DNA of 64,000 bases from CAYNHZ01 sp964397445 (GTDB taxonomy: Bacteria; Bacteroidota; Bacteroidia; Bacteroidales; UBA932), in NCBI GenBank assembly GCA_964397445.1, contig CAYNHZ010000002.1, positions 1-64,000 of the forward strand, read 5' to 3'. A program made the position numbers and the translations under genes. The notes beneath the pieces were generated by a model that was not told the DNA's origin, made no database searches, and saw only the letters and a list, made by a program, of their open reading frames with translations. Below are positions 35,104 through 44,464 of this stretch, piece after piece (the stretch's first letter is position 1; each line of letters opens with the position of its first letter).

Positions 35104-36258
35104 CTACTCCTTATAAGTTACAGAAGTGTTAGGGTTCTCAAACCAATTTTCATTTTCAACTCCACCGCTGAACATCCATTGATCGATCAATGGATAGGTC
35201 TCTGATATTGACACCATTTCGAGTGAATAGAGGAGGTTATTGGTACTTTGGATAGCCCAGACATAGTTCTGTGAATCTGAAAAGTTTTTTCTGCCGGTGG
35301 GTGAGAATAGGGTTTTATCGAATTTGTCTGTTGGGGTGTTCTCTTTTGTGAAAATCTCTTTCTCCCTTGTATCAATAACAATGAAAAGAGATACTCCACT
35401 ATCTTCTTCACTTGATGAGAGGTGTTGGATAACCTTTTTGTAATTAGGATATGAGTCCTTTTCGAAATTGATAGTAATTGTGGTCAATGTGGAGGAGATA
35501 TGGGGGATATTGGCAAAGGTATTGATGAAGTCATCCTGTGAGGCGAAAAGGGTGCGTAAATTGTCTACAAGGGGGACAACAACGCAACTGTTTTGATTCT
35601 CTTCGGTTCCATTGAGCAACATAGGTGTAAACAATTTATTAATATCTGTTTCATCTCTTTGAACAGATTCTATTTTGACTTTATGATAAAATTTGAGTCC
35701 AATTCCTATTGTCTTGGAGATACCTCCAATTGCGCGTGGAAGTATTTTGATAACCATACATTTAACACTGTTACCATCATCTGTGAGTTCGTATTTGAAA
35801 TTGTAACCGAACACTATATCATTAAAGTCATAGTCCCCTTTGTAGGGGAAAAGGTCCTCTACCAAATAGGTTCCATATGAATTTTCTGATGGAAAAAAGA
35901 GATATCTTTCATTTAAGTCCTGTTTCCGAATAGACAAAGGGGAGTTGGAGGGGGAGAGGGTGATAGAGGTTTGCTGGATAGCGATCAATGTGTCTTTGCT
36001 GTTGATTGCAAAAGAGTATGTCCCCAAAGGGAGATTGTTTGCAAGAATTTGATCTTTTCCATTTAATATGACGGAATTATTGTTAAGTATCTCTACCTCT
36101 TTGATAACCATCGTTTCCCAACTGAAATTTTCAGGTATAGCAGCCTTCTCTGTGGTTGTCTCTTGAATATTTGAAAAGAGACAAGATTGGTTCAAAAAAA
36201 TATTAAAAATCACAATAATAATTAAAAATACTCTCTTTATTCTAAATTTATTAATCAT
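35104..36258 (-). CDS. LruC-domain lipoprotein
   Basis: The protein (384 residues from MINKF) has a lipoprotein-type signal with the lipid cysteine at C26 (FLNQSC). The LruC domain signature GDYDFND is at 141-147, preceded by EDLFPYK, in a calcium-binding-like beta-sandwich frame. LruC proteins are exported and of poorly known function, first noted in Leptospira. The start was set at 36258 because the longer reading overlaps the end of ubiX and hides the signal peptide. It lies between ubiX and the UpxY-like gene, which is an odd context for a surface lipoprotein. Confidence 0.82.
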   Translation of the reverse strand: MINKFRIKRVFLIIIVIFNIFLNQSCLFSNIQETTTEKAAIPENFSWETMVIKEVEILNNNSVILNGKDQILANNLPLGTYSFAINSKDTLIAIQQTSITLSPSNSPLSIRKQDLNERYLFFPSENSYGTYLVEDLFPYKGDYDFNDIVFGYNFKYELTDDGNSVKCMVIKILPRAIGGISKTIGIGLKFYHKVKIESVQRDETDINKLFTPMLLNGTEENQNSCVVVPLVDNLRTLFASQDDFINTFANIPHISSTLTTITINFEKDSYPNYKKVIQHLSSSEEDSGVSLFIVIDTREKEIFTKENTPTDKFDKTLFSPTGRKNFSDSQNYVWAIQSTNNLLYSLEMVSISETYPLIDQWMFSGGVENENWFENPNTSVTYKE

Positions 36259-36290
36259 AGTATCAATGTAATAAGTTAAATTCATAGAAG

Positions 36291-36875
36291 TTATATATTT
36301 CCCATCCACTTATCCCTCTCCTCTATCAAGTGGAGACCTATTTTATCGATCACCCTTTTAGAAAATCCAGTTATCGCTTCATCAATTGTTTTTGGGTGGT
36401 TGTAAAATGGTATTGATGGAGGCGCAATTATTGCGCCAGCTTCGCATAGTGTGGTCAGGTTTTTAATATGTATAAGATTGAAAGGGCTCTCTCGAGGGAC
36501 AACTACCAATCTTTTACCCTCTTTTAGCTGAACATCTGCAACTCTGCATATTAGGTCACTTGAGATACCCGAAGCAATTCTTCCTACTATCCCCATACTT
36601 GCTGGGACAATTATCATAGCGTCAGCACAATTCGATCCTGAGGCAAAAGGGGTGTAAAAGTTGCTGTTGTCCAATATCTCCCCTTTTTCGGTGAGGTAAC
36701 TTTTGATCTCCTGACCCATCTCATCACACCATATTTTTTCAGCAGTTTGGGTGTAGATGAAAAAGAGTTTAATATCACTTTGAGGATATCGAGACTGTTC
36801 GATAAATAGGGTGTCTATTAAGTTTTTTGCATAGATAGAACCACTTGCCCCTGTAATTGAAACGATTATTTTCAT
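36291..36875 (-). CDS. ubiX: UbiX-family flavin prenyltransferase
   Basis: UbiX makes prenylated FMN, the cofactor of UbiD-type decarboxylases. The 194-residue protein has the FMN-binding start SITGASGSIYA (6-16), the SS-type loop (PASMGIVGRIASG) and RESPFNLIHIKNL near 128-140. UbiD is not in the window. Its start overlaps the end of the sirtuin gene by four bases (ATGA), so the two are translationally coupled. Confidence 0.92.
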   Translation of the reverse strand: MKIIVSITGASGSIYAKNLIDTLFIEQSRYPQSDIKLFFIYTQTAEKIWCDEMGQEIKSYLTEKGEILDNSNFYTPFASGSNCADAMIIVPASMGIVGRIASGISSDLICRVADVQLKEGKRLVVVPRESPFNLIHIKNLTTLCEAGAIIAPPSIPFYNHPKTIDEAITGFSKRVIDKIGLHLIEERDKWMGNI

Positions 36876-37567
36876 ATTACCTGATAATTATTTAGTAATA
36901 TATTCCTAAATCTCTCCATCCCGGTAGTAGCGATCTCTTTTATATGGGTAAATGATGGAATATTTATATTAATATCCGCAGGATCAATCATATAAATAGC
37001 AGTATCCTTTTTGACATAACGGATAATTCCGGCTGCAGGATATACAACAAGTGATGTCCCAATAACAAGAAGTATATCACATTTGGAAACTATGTCAATT
37101 GCCTCTTCTATTTTAGGGACACTCTCTCCAAACCAAACTATAAATGGGCGTAACTGGACCCCGTTTTCCCCTTTATCTCCAAGATTTATGTCGTTATATC
37201 CGATATCGTAAACTTTATATTTATTATCCTCTTCTATCGCTTTTGTCAACTCTCCGTGAAGATGAATTACTTTCGATGATCCCCCTCTTTCGTGAAGATT
37301 ATCAATATTTTGAGTGATGATAGTAGTATCAAAAAATGGCTCAAGCTGGGCGATTATGGTGTGAGCTTTATTTGGGAGGGCGTTTTTAAGAGCTCGGCGG
37401 CGTTGATTATAAAAATCGAGAACCACTCCTCTGTCGCGATACCACCCTTCGATGGATGCAACATCTTCAACCCGATATTGCTCCCACATCCCGTCATTAT
37501 CTCTGAATGTATTAAGTCCACTCTCTTTACTGACCCCTGCTCCAGATAGAATCGCTAATCTTTTCAT
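36872..37567 (-). CDS. cobB: NAD-dependent protein deacylase (sirtuin), zinc-less type
   Basis: The 231-residue sirtuin has the NAD-binding GAGVSKESGL (9-18), FRD (21-23), TQNID (85-89) and the catalytic histidine H104 in HLHGEL. It lacks the CxxC pairs that hold structural zinc; the region after the histidine is rich in charged residues instead, a form common in Bacteroidota. A YxxR pattern (Y53, R56) like that used by E. coli CobB for succinyl-lysine suggests broad deacylase activity, an inference. It is coupled to ubiX. Confidence 0.92.
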   Translation of the reverse strand: MKRLAILSGAGVSKESGLNTFRDNDGMWEQYRVEDVASIEGWYRDRGVVLDFYNQRRRALKNALPNKAHTIIAQLEPFFDTTIITQNIDNLHERGGSSKVIHLHGELTKAIEEDNKYKVYDIGYNDINLGDKGENGVQLRPFIVWFGESVPKIEEAIDIVSKCDILLVIGTSLVVYPAAGIIRYVKKDTAIYMIDPADININIPSFTHIKEIATTGMERFRNILLNNYQVI

Positions 37568-37582
37568 ATTATGTGAATAGGT

Positions 37583-38677
37583 CTATTCATTAATGAAATA
37601 ATATTTTTTAAGCCACATTGTGAAAAGTGGGTCTATGATAGAGGGTATGTCATTCTCGTCAAATGTGATAACCTCTTTTTTCTTCAATGCCTCTTTGATT
37701 CTGAAGACATTTGCTGAAGAATTCAATTTATATTGGTCAATGATTTCCGATGAACTGAAGCGTGTCTCTCCGCAAAAGATGGCCTTTAATAGATTTATCT
37801 GATAATTACTCAAATTGCTCATTATGTCTTTGAAACGGATCTCGTGAATCTGAAGTAATGAGTTGGTTGCCTCTTGTATAAGCTTGTCGTTCAGATATCC
37901 TTTAGTAAGGTTATAGCACATATTTGATATATGCCAAATGTACCAAGGGTGTCCTTGCACCGATTGGTATATTTGGAGTGCCTGTGATTGATCTACCACC
38001 CTTCCAACCTTCAAAAATACTCTGACAATGTGGTCAATAATAGCCTTCTCTTCTATCGGATATAATTTTATGTGCTCAGCAAAATTGAAAAAGTATTTCT
38101 CCTCTTCAAAAATCAATTTCATTGCATTAAGTCTTGAGCCTGAAATCAAATAGGTGGTCTCTTTATGAGAAGCCCATTTTTTCTCCAACAACTTCAGAAG
38201 GTCTTCTCCATCATCAAACAATAGAATATTTTGAAACTCTTCAATATAAATTATGATGTTCGTATCGAAATCAACGCATATTTTCTCAGGGAGATCTATG
38301 ATGCTATCTATTTGAGAATCTGTAAGTGGTGTAGAGTTGTCGTATTGCAGATATTGAATGTATTTGTTAGAAAATGTATTCCAATCTGTCAAGGTATTTG
38401 AGACACAAGCTGCTATTTGGGCAGCCAATGTCCTAAAAAAGATATCGCTGGATCTGATATTTAAAAGATTGATCTCGCAAATATTAAAATTGTACGATAG
38501 CTTTTGTAGATTTAGCAATGTCTGCTGGATGAGTGACCTTTTGCCTGTTTTTTGCGGTTCATATATGACTGCGTGTTTTTTCTCGCGTAAAAGATTTGTT
38601 AAATTATTTAACTCTTTTTTTCGTGAAAGAAAATCATTTTCAACCACGAATCTATTATATGCAAAAGGGCTATCCAT
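37583..38677 (-). CDS. AAA-like ATPase (ATPase_2 type) with altered P-loop
   Basis: The 364-residue protein resembles the archaeal-type ATPase family common in Bacteroidota: a P-loop-like segment YEPQKTGKRSL (40-50), a Walker B-like IIIYIEEFQ, a sensor-like YLISGSRL and a C-terminal winged-helix region (about 290-355). In the P-loop the first glycine is glutamate and the serine/threonine after GK is arginine, so ATP use is in doubt. It starts the minus-strand cluster that includes cobB (15 bases later). A possible minus -7 element lies at 38724-38731. Function unknown. Confidence 0.78.
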   Translation of the reverse strand: MDSPFAYNRFVVENDFLSRKKELNNLTNLLREKKHAVIYEPQKTGKRSLIQQTLLNLQKLSYNFNICEINLLNIRSSDIFFRTLAAQIAACVSNTLTDWNTFSNKYIQYLQYDNSTPLTDSQIDSIIDLPEKICVDFDTNIIIYIEEFQNILLFDDGEDLLKLLEKKWASHKETTYLISGSRLNAMKLIFEEEKYFFNFAEHIKLYPIEEKAIIDHIVRVFLKVGRVVDQSQALQIYQSVQGHPWYIWHISNMCYNLTKGYLNDKLIQEATNSLLQIHEIRFKDIMSNLSNYQINLLKAIFCGETRFSSSEIIDQYKLNSSANVFRIKEALKKKEVITFDENDIPSIIDPLFTMWLKKYYFINE

Positions 38678-38760
38678 AAAATTAAAAACGAGTTTATCTT
38701 TGTGTTGTTTTTTTTTGTTACAGCAAAATTAAATAAAATTGAGTGATTTTTCCTCTTTTA

Positions 38761-38792
38761 TTTGTTTGAATCGATGAATTGTTTTACTTTTG
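38761..38792 (+). promoter_or_regulatory. Promoter for rplU-rpmA
   Basis: TTTG (38761-38764) and TACTTTTG (38785-38792) are 20 bases apart, a near-perfect consensus. The following leader of about 85 bases before rplU contains a small palindrome (GTTATT...AATAAC) and could hold a regulatory structure; no known ribosomal leader was recognised. Confidence 0.72.
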
Positions 38793-38885
38793 CAGTCCAA
38801 AATTATTATATAAGGCTGTTAAGCTATTGAATAAGAGTTATTTAAATAATAACCGCTTGCAGTCGCAAACTTTAAAAATTTATTT

Positions 38886-39194
38886 ATGTACGCAATTGTA
38901 GATATTGCAGGACAGCAATTTAAAGTGGAAGCAGGGAGAAAGATCTTCGTTAACCGTCTTGACGGTGAGGTGGGTGCCTCTCTTGATTTCAACAAAGTAT
39001 TATTAACCGACAACGAAGGAATCGTTAAAATTGGAGCTCCATATGTTGACGGTGTAAATGTTAAGGCAACGATAGTTGACCATATTAAAGCGGATAAGGT
39101 AATTGTTTTTAAGAAGAAACGCCGTAAAGGTTATCAGAAGAAAAACGGCCACCGCCAATGTTTAACCCAAATTCTCATTAATGAGATTGCTTAA
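38886..39194 (+). CDS. rplU: 50S ribosomal protein L21
   Basis: The 102-residue protein starts MYAIVDIAGQQFKVEAG, the standard L21 beginning, and ends with a basic stretch KKKRRKGYQKKNGHRQ that contacts 23S rRNA. It lies 19 bases upstream of rpmA, the usual L21-L27 pair. Confidence 0.97.
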   Translation: MYAIVDIAGQQFKVEAGRKIFVNRLDGEVGASLDFNKVLLTDNEGIVKIGAPYVDGVNVKATIVDHIKADKVIVFKKKRRKGYQKKNGHRQCLTQILINEIA

Positions 39195-39213
39195 TTTATA
39201 GGAGATTTAGATT

Positions 39214-39477
39214 ATGGCTCACAAAAAAGGTGTCGGTAGTTCGAAGAACGGTCGTGAATCGCACAGCAAACGATTAGGTGTTAAATTATTCGGAGGACAA
39301 GTTGCTAAGGCAGGCAATATCCTTGTACGTCAAAGGGGAACAGTTCATAACCCGGGTGAAAATGTAGGTATCGGTAAAGATCACACTTTATATGCACTTA
39401 CAAACGGAATTGTCTCTTTTCGCAAAAAGGCTAACAATAAGTCTTATGTGTCAGTAATGCCATTTTCGGCAGAATAA
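39214..39477 (+). CDS. rpmA: 50S ribosomal protein L27
   Basis: The 87-residue protein starts MAHKKGVGSSKNGRES and contains GNILVRQRGT, typical of L27, whose N-terminal tail reaches the peptidyl transferase centre. It begins directly with the mature tail, without the Firmicutes-type cleaved leader. A terminator follows at 39537-39571. Confidence 0.97.
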   Translation: MAHKKGVGSSKNGRESHSKRLGVKLFGGQVAKAGNILVRQRGTVHNPGENVGIGKDHTLYALTNGIVSFRKKANNKSYVSVMPFSAE

Positions 39478-39536
39478 TTGATATAAGCATTATAAACATT
39501 ACCTCATTAGAAAGGTAATAATAACAAAACTTGATT

Positions 39537-39571
39537 TTAAGGGTTGCTTAGGTGCAACCCTTAATTTTTTA
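39537..39571 (+). terminator. Rho-independent terminator after rpmA
   Basis: An 11-bp stem (39537-39547 with 39554-39564) with loop TTAGGT is followed by a run of T. It lies 60 bases after rpmA and before serS. Confidence 0.85.
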
Positions 39572-39621
39572 TTTGTGTAAAACAAATTAAAATAGTGACA
39601 TTCAATTGATGAATTAATTCT

Positions 39622-39629
39622 TAAATTTG
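39622..39629 (+). promoter_or_regulatory. -7 box for serS
   Basis: TAAATTTG fits the TAnnTTTG element and lies 22 bases before the serS ATG, beyond the rpmA terminator, so serS-ruvC probably have their own promoter. No strong -33 box was seen. Confidence 0.45.
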
Positions 39630-39651
39630 CGATTGTTTTAAAAATTATCAT

Positions 39652-40923
39652 ATGTTAACATTGAAACTCCTAAGGGAAAATCCAGACTTTGTAATAGAAA
39701 GATTATCAGTTAAAAACTTTGATGCAAGTGAGATTGTCAATAAAATCTTAGAATTTGATAAATTAAGAAGACAATATCAAACGGAGCTTGATGGCTATCT
39801 TGCGATGCAAAAATCCAAAGCAAAAGAGATAGGGATATTGATGCAGAGTGGAGATAAGGAGCAAGCAGAGATTGCAAAGGGTGAAGTCGCCTCTTTAAAG
39901 GAGAAATCAAAAGAAGTGGAAAAATTGATGGAGGAGAGTCAAGATAGTCAAAATGAGCTTCTTGTCCTCCTTCCAAACCTTCCTGTCAGTATTGTCCCTT
40001 TTGGTAAAGGGGCAGAGGATAATGTGGTTGTAAGAGAGGGGGGAAATATTCCCGATTTAGGTCCAAATCCCATTCCTCATTGGGATATTGCAAAAAAATA
40101 TGACCTCATAGACTTTGATCTTGGGGTGAAATTAACAGGAGCAGGTTTTCCAGTGTATAAAGGGAAAGGGGCGAGGATTCAAAGAGCTTTAATTCAATAT
40201 TTTCTCGATTATAATACAAAAGCTGGATATACTGAGATTCAACCTCCGATAATGGTAAATGAAGCCTCAGGTTTCGGAACAGGTCAATTACCCGATAAGG
40301 AGGGACAAATGTATTTTGCCCCCCTTGATAAATTTTATATGATTCCAACAGCAGAGGTCCCTGTAACAAATATTTATCGTGATGTTATTTTAGCTCAATC
40401 AGATTTTCCTATAAAGATGACTGCTTACACCCCTTGTTTCAGAAGGGAGGCAGGCTCATATGGAAAGGATGTGAGGGGGTTAAACAGACTTCATCAATTT
40501 GATAAAGTGGAAATTGTTCAACTATCTCTTCCTGAAAATTCTTCGAGTGCACTTGATGATATGGTTCTTCATGTTGAGAGGCTTGTTAAGTCTCTTGGTC
40601 TTCCATACCGAATATTGAGGCTTTGTGGCGGAGATATGAGTTTTACATCCGCTATAACCTACGATTTTGAGGTCTATTCTGCTGCTCAAGGGAGATGGCT
40701 TGAAGTTAGTTCGGTTTCAAACTTTGAATCATTCCAAGCTAATAGATTGAAATTGAGATATAAGGATGCTGATGGCAAGATTCAACTTGCCCACACTCTA
40801 AATGGGAGTTCATTGGCGTTACCTCGTATTCTTGCCGCTATTTTGGAAAACAATCAAGGTAGGGATGGTATCTCAATTCCTAAGGTATTACAGAGTTATA
40901 CCCAATTTGTAAGGATAGATTAA
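39652..40923 (+). CDS. serS: Seryl-tRNA synthetase
   Basis: SerS charges tRNA-Ser. The N-terminal antiparallel coiled coil (about 25-105) that grips the tRNA long arm is visible, followed by the class II core: motif 2 at FRREAGSYGKDVRGLNRLHQ and motif 3 at NGSSLALPRILAAILEN. The length of 423 residues is normal. ruvC begins eight bases later on the same strand. Confidence 0.97.
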   Translation: MLTLKLLRENPDFVIERLSVKNFDASEIVNKILEFDKLRRQYQTELDGYLAMQKSKAKEIGILMQSGDKEQAEIAKGEVASLKEKSKEVEKLMEESQDSQNELLVLLPNLPVSIVPFGKGAEDNVVVREGGNIPDLGPNPIPHWDIAKKYDLIDFDLGVKLTGAGFPVYKGKGARIQRALIQYFLDYNTKAGYTEIQPPIMVNEASGFGTGQLPDKEGQMYFAPLDKFYMIPTAEVPVTNIYRDVILAQSDFPIKMTAYTPCFRREAGSYGKDVRGLNRLHQFDKVEIVQLSLPENSSSALDDMVLHVERLVKSLGLPYRILRLCGGDMSFTSAITYDFEVYSAAQGRWLEVSSVSNFESFQANRLKLRYKDADGKIQLAHTLNGSSLALPRILAAILENNQGRDGISIPKVLQSYTQFVRID

Positions 40924-40931
40924 CTCCAATT

Positions 40932-41489
40932 ATGGGCAATTGTCAAAGAATTATTCTCGGTATAGATCCCGGAACACAGATACTTGGTTACGGGATAATT
41001 CTTTTAGACGATACGAAGACCCATTATGTCGATATGGGGATTATTGATCTTCGTAAAGAGAAAGATCACTTTAATAAACTTAAAATAATCACCTCTGAAG
41101 TGGGATCGTTGATTGAGTCTTATACTCCAAATGATCTCGCAATCGAGGCCCCTTTTTATGGGAAGAATCCTCAAGTTATGCTTAAACTTGGAAGGGCGCA
41201 GGGAGCTGCTATTGCTGCAGGGCTTATAAGGGGAATCCCAATCTTCGAATATGCCCCAAGGAAGGTGAAAATGGCGATAACAGGCAAGGGGGCTGCTTCA
41301 AAAGAGCAGGTGGCGTTGATCCTATCTAAAACTTTAAAAATTGAGATGCAAAACAAATATTTGGATGCATCAGATGCGTTAGCTATCGCACTATGTCACT
41401 CGTATCAATTAACGAACCCACTTACAGATCTTTCAACCTCTTCATCGTGGGAAAATTTTATAAAGTCACATCCTGATAGACTTTTATAG
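40932..41489 (+). CDS. ruvC: Holliday junction resolvase RuvC
   Basis: RuvC cuts Holliday junctions. Acidic catalytic residues are visible in GIDPGT (D12), AIEAPFYG and DASDALAIALCH. The 185-residue length is typical. ruvA and ruvB are not in the window. It follows serS by eight bases. Confidence 0.95.
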   Translation: MGNCQRIILGIDPGTQILGYGIILLDDTKTHYVDMGIIDLRKEKDHFNKLKIITSEVGSLIESYTPNDLAIEAPFYGKNPQVMLKLGRAQGAAIAAGLIRGIPIFEYAPRKVKMAITGKGAASKEQVALILSKTLKIEMQNKYLDASDALAIALCHSYQLTNPLTDLSTSSSWENFIKSHPDRLL

Positions 41490-41566
41490 TTGTTGGTTTT
41501 TATAAAATATTTAAACCTTTTTTTATTTGCTCTGTCAAATGGTAGTCGATTTTATATGACACTAAT

Positions 41567-44464
41567 ATGAATTTAAAAAAATTATTAATTTTTGTTCTCT
41601 TCCTTTTAACATTTAGTTTTTCTCTTCCCGCACAATCTTATCTCTCAGTTAAGGTGAGACTTTTAGATGCTAATAATAATGAACCGGTCCCTTTTGCCAC
41701 AGTGTATGTTTCAAAAGATGGAACAACCAAAAACGCATTTTATTCCCTTACCGACGAGCAAGGTTATGCTACTATCCCTAAAGTAAAGAGCGGTACCTAT
41801 ATTTTCAAAGCTGAGTTGTTAGGATATAAAATTTTTACAAAAGAGGTGAAGATTGATGCCTCTATTGACCTTGGGGTTTTTAAGATTGAGCCAAATATTG
41901 ATCAGATAGAGCAATCAGTTGTTTCTGCGGTTGGTAATCCTATTGTGGTAAAAAAAGATACGATTGAGTATAATGCCTCTTCTTTTAAAACAACTGATAA
42001 CGATATGTTGGAGGAACTCTTGAAAAAATTACCCGGAGTGGAGATATCAAGTGATGGTACAATTACTGCTAATGGTAAGACTATTACTAAAATAACTATT
42101 GATGGAAAGACCTTCTTTCTTGATGACCCTCAGTTGGCAACAAAAAATATTCCGGCAAAAATAGTTCAGAAGGTAAAGGTTGTGGAGAAAAAATCAGAGC
42201 AAGCAGAGTTTACCGGCATCGATGATGGAAATGAAGAGACCATTATTGATTTAAGTGTAATTCCGGGTATGATGAAGGGGTGGTTTGGTAATGTTTCAGC
42301 TGGAGCAGGTCACGATCTTGTAAGTTCTGACCACTCTGTAAGATATCAAGCATCAGGAATGGCAGGAAGGTTTACAGATAAGTCTCAACTAAGTTTTATT
42401 GGAAATGGTAATAATACAAATAACAGAGGATTCCAAGATATGGCGGGGGAGATGATGAATAGTATGAGATCTTCTACTGGACGGAGTTCAGGTGGAGGAG
42501 GAATGATGGGCAGAAGTATGGGCGGCAATACAAGCGGTATTACAACCTCTTGGATGGGGGGTGTGAATGCAAACTCATATTTTCTTGATAATAATGCTAT
42601 GGAATTGGGGGGAAACTATTTATACAATGGATCCATCAAAGAGCTTAATGAAAAGAGCAGTAAAACCACTTTTATTGATGATAAACAAAGTTTACTCACA
42701 ACAAATAATGGTTTGAGTATCAATACGACAGAAGGACATAGAGCGGGTGTTGAGCTTGATTATAAAATAACCGATAAAACTTCTATTTACTTTAGACCTC
42801 AGTTTAATTATGGGTATAGCAGCTATATGGATTCAACCCTATTCAGCTCGGATAATACATTGACAGGGAAGGTTAATGATGGTCATAGTAGGGCAACGGG
42901 TCAAAATGTCTCTTGGAAAACTAACGGGCGATTGTTGTTAAGACAAAAAATAGGTAATACGAGTGGTAGGACTATTTCACTAAATATTGATTATGATATC
43001 TCAAAAAATAGTCTGTTTGGGACCAATGAATCGGTGACAAGAAAGTATATTAATGATATATTAGAGGACTCTACAGTTGTTGATCAACAATTTAAACAGG
43101 GCAAAGATGCGTATTCTATCGGTGGTAATTTGACCTATACGGAGCCTCTTGGAAAGAATTACTTTTTGCAAGCATCATATAAATATAGTTACAATCAGAA
43201 TAATTCTGAGAAACTTACTTACGATAAGGATATTGCATCAGGAGATTATAGTCTGTTGGATGAAAATTACTCTTCGAGATATCAAAATTCATTCATTAAT
43301 CAGAATATTCAACTTAATGCGATGAAGCAGGAGGATAAATACAATGTTCAAGTGGGATTTAGCGCACAGCCATCTACGACAAAGAGTGTTTCTCACCTTT
43401 TTAAACAGAATAGGGATAGTGTTTTGACCTACTCTGTATGGAATTTTGCCCCTTCTGCAAGGTTTGATTATAGATTTAATGATTATAAGTTTTTAAGAAT
43501 CAATTATAGAGGTTCTACTCAGCAGCCCTCTATAACTCAATTGCAACCTGTTCCAGATAATTCAAATCCGCTCTATATTTCGTTAGGTAACCCATCTTTA
43601 CAGCCTGAATTTTCTCATTCGGTCAGGGGAATGTATAGAACGACAGATATGAAGACCTTCTCCTCTTTCTCAACAATGCTTAATTTTTCATATACGAAAG
43701 ATGCAATTATCACTGCAAGTTGGTATAATAAATCAGGTGTACAATATTCTGCACCAATCAATTCTGAGGAGGGTTCATACAGTGGTTCAGCTATGATAAT
43801 GTATAGCACTCCTATTGCTAAGTCTAAATTCTCAATCAATTCATTTACAAGATTGAGTACATCAAGTAAATTGACCTATTCTGGTACAGGTGAAGGGCAG
43901 ACATTAGAAGAGATTAAAGGTGAGCTAATTAAAAGTAGAACAACATCTCTTGGCGCATCAGAAAATTTGACATTTATTTATAGGGATAACTATATCGAGG
44001 CTCGTTTGGGAGGTGTAGCATCTTATTCAAATGCTTGGTATTCAGTAGGAGAAAAGAAAAATGCTGCAACTTGGACAAATGCTGTTACTGGAGAGATAAA
44101 TGCTACTATGCCTTGGGGAATGGAGATCAAAACAGATGCAAGATATAATTTCTATATCGGTTATGATCAAGGATTTGGAGATCCTCAGGTGATTTGGAAT
44201 GCAGAGATCTCTCAATTGATATTTAAGAAGAGGGCAACCTTGAGATTTAAGGTGTATGACATACTTAATCAGGCTAAAAACAATTATAGAATAACTACCG
44301 ATAACTATGTTCAAGATGTAGTGAATAATACACTCGGACAATATTTTATGATAAGCCTAACCTTTAGATTTGGTAATTTCAATAATATGGCAAAGGGGAT
44401 GAATAGTGGCAGAGGCCCTCACGGAAGTGCAGGTCCCCCTATGGGCGCTCCCCCAATAATGTAG
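41567..44464 (+). CDS. Outer-membrane beta-barrel protein with carboxypeptidase-regulatory-like domain (TonB-dependent-receptor-like)
   Basis: The 965-residue protein has a signal peptide (1-23, ending LPAQS), a CarboxypepD_reg-like beta sandwich (about 28-105), a plug-like segment (about 120-225; LKKLPGVEISSDGTITANGK) and a large beta barrel, as in the OMP_b-brl_3 family. A Met/Gly/Ser-rich insert (about residues 293-325) and a Gly/Pro/Met-rich C-terminal tail (about 936-965) stand out. The substrate is unknown. The tail extends past the expected final barrel strand (MISLTFRFGNF) and overlaps rluD by 26 bases on the other strand. Confidence 0.88.
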   Translation: MNLKKLLIFVLFLLTFSFSLPAQSYLSVKVRLLDANNNEPVPFATVYVSKDGTTKNAFYSLTDEQGYATIPKVKSGTYIFKAELLGYKIFTKEVKIDASIDLGVFKIEPNIDQIEQSVVSAVGNPIVVKKDTIEYNASSFKTTDNDMLEELLKKLPGVEISSDGTITANGKTITKITIDGKTFFLDDPQLATKNIPAKIVQKVKVVEKKSEQAEFTGIDDGNEETIIDLSVIPGMMKGWFGNVSAGAGHDLVSSDHSVRYQASGMAGRFTDKSQLSFIGNGNNTNNRGFQDMAGEMMNSMRSSTGRSSGGGGMMGRSMGGNTSGITTSWMGGVNANSYFLDNNAMELGGNYLYNGSIKELNEKSSKTTFIDDKQSLLTTNNGLSINTTEGHRAGVELDYKITDKTSIYFRPQFNYGYSSYMDSTLFSSDNTLTGKVNDGHSRATGQNVSWKTNGRLLLRQKIGNTSGRTISLNIDYDISKNSLFGTNESVTRKYINDILEDSTVVDQQFKQGKDAYSIGGNLTYTEPLGKNYFLQASYKYSYNQNNSEKLTYDKDIASGDYSLLDENYSSRYQNSFINQNIQLNAMKQEDKYNVQVGFSAQPSTTKSVSHLFKQNRDSVLTYSVWNFAPSARFDYRFNDYKFLRINYRGSTQQPSITQLQPVPDNSNPLYISLGNPSLQPEFSHSVRGMYRTTDMKTFSSFSTMLNFSYTKDAIITASWYNKSGVQYSAPINSEEGSYSGSAMIMYSTPIAKSKFSINSFTRLSTSSKLTYSGTGEGQTLEEIKGELIKSRTTSLGASENLTFIYRDNYIEARLGGVASYSNAWYSVGEKKNAATWTNAVTGEINATMPWGMEIKTDARYNFYIGYDQGFGDPQVIWNAEISQLIFKKRATLRFKVYDILNQAKNNYRITTDNYVQDVVNNTLGQYFMISLTFRFGNFNNMAKGMNSGRGPHGSAGPPMGAPPIM

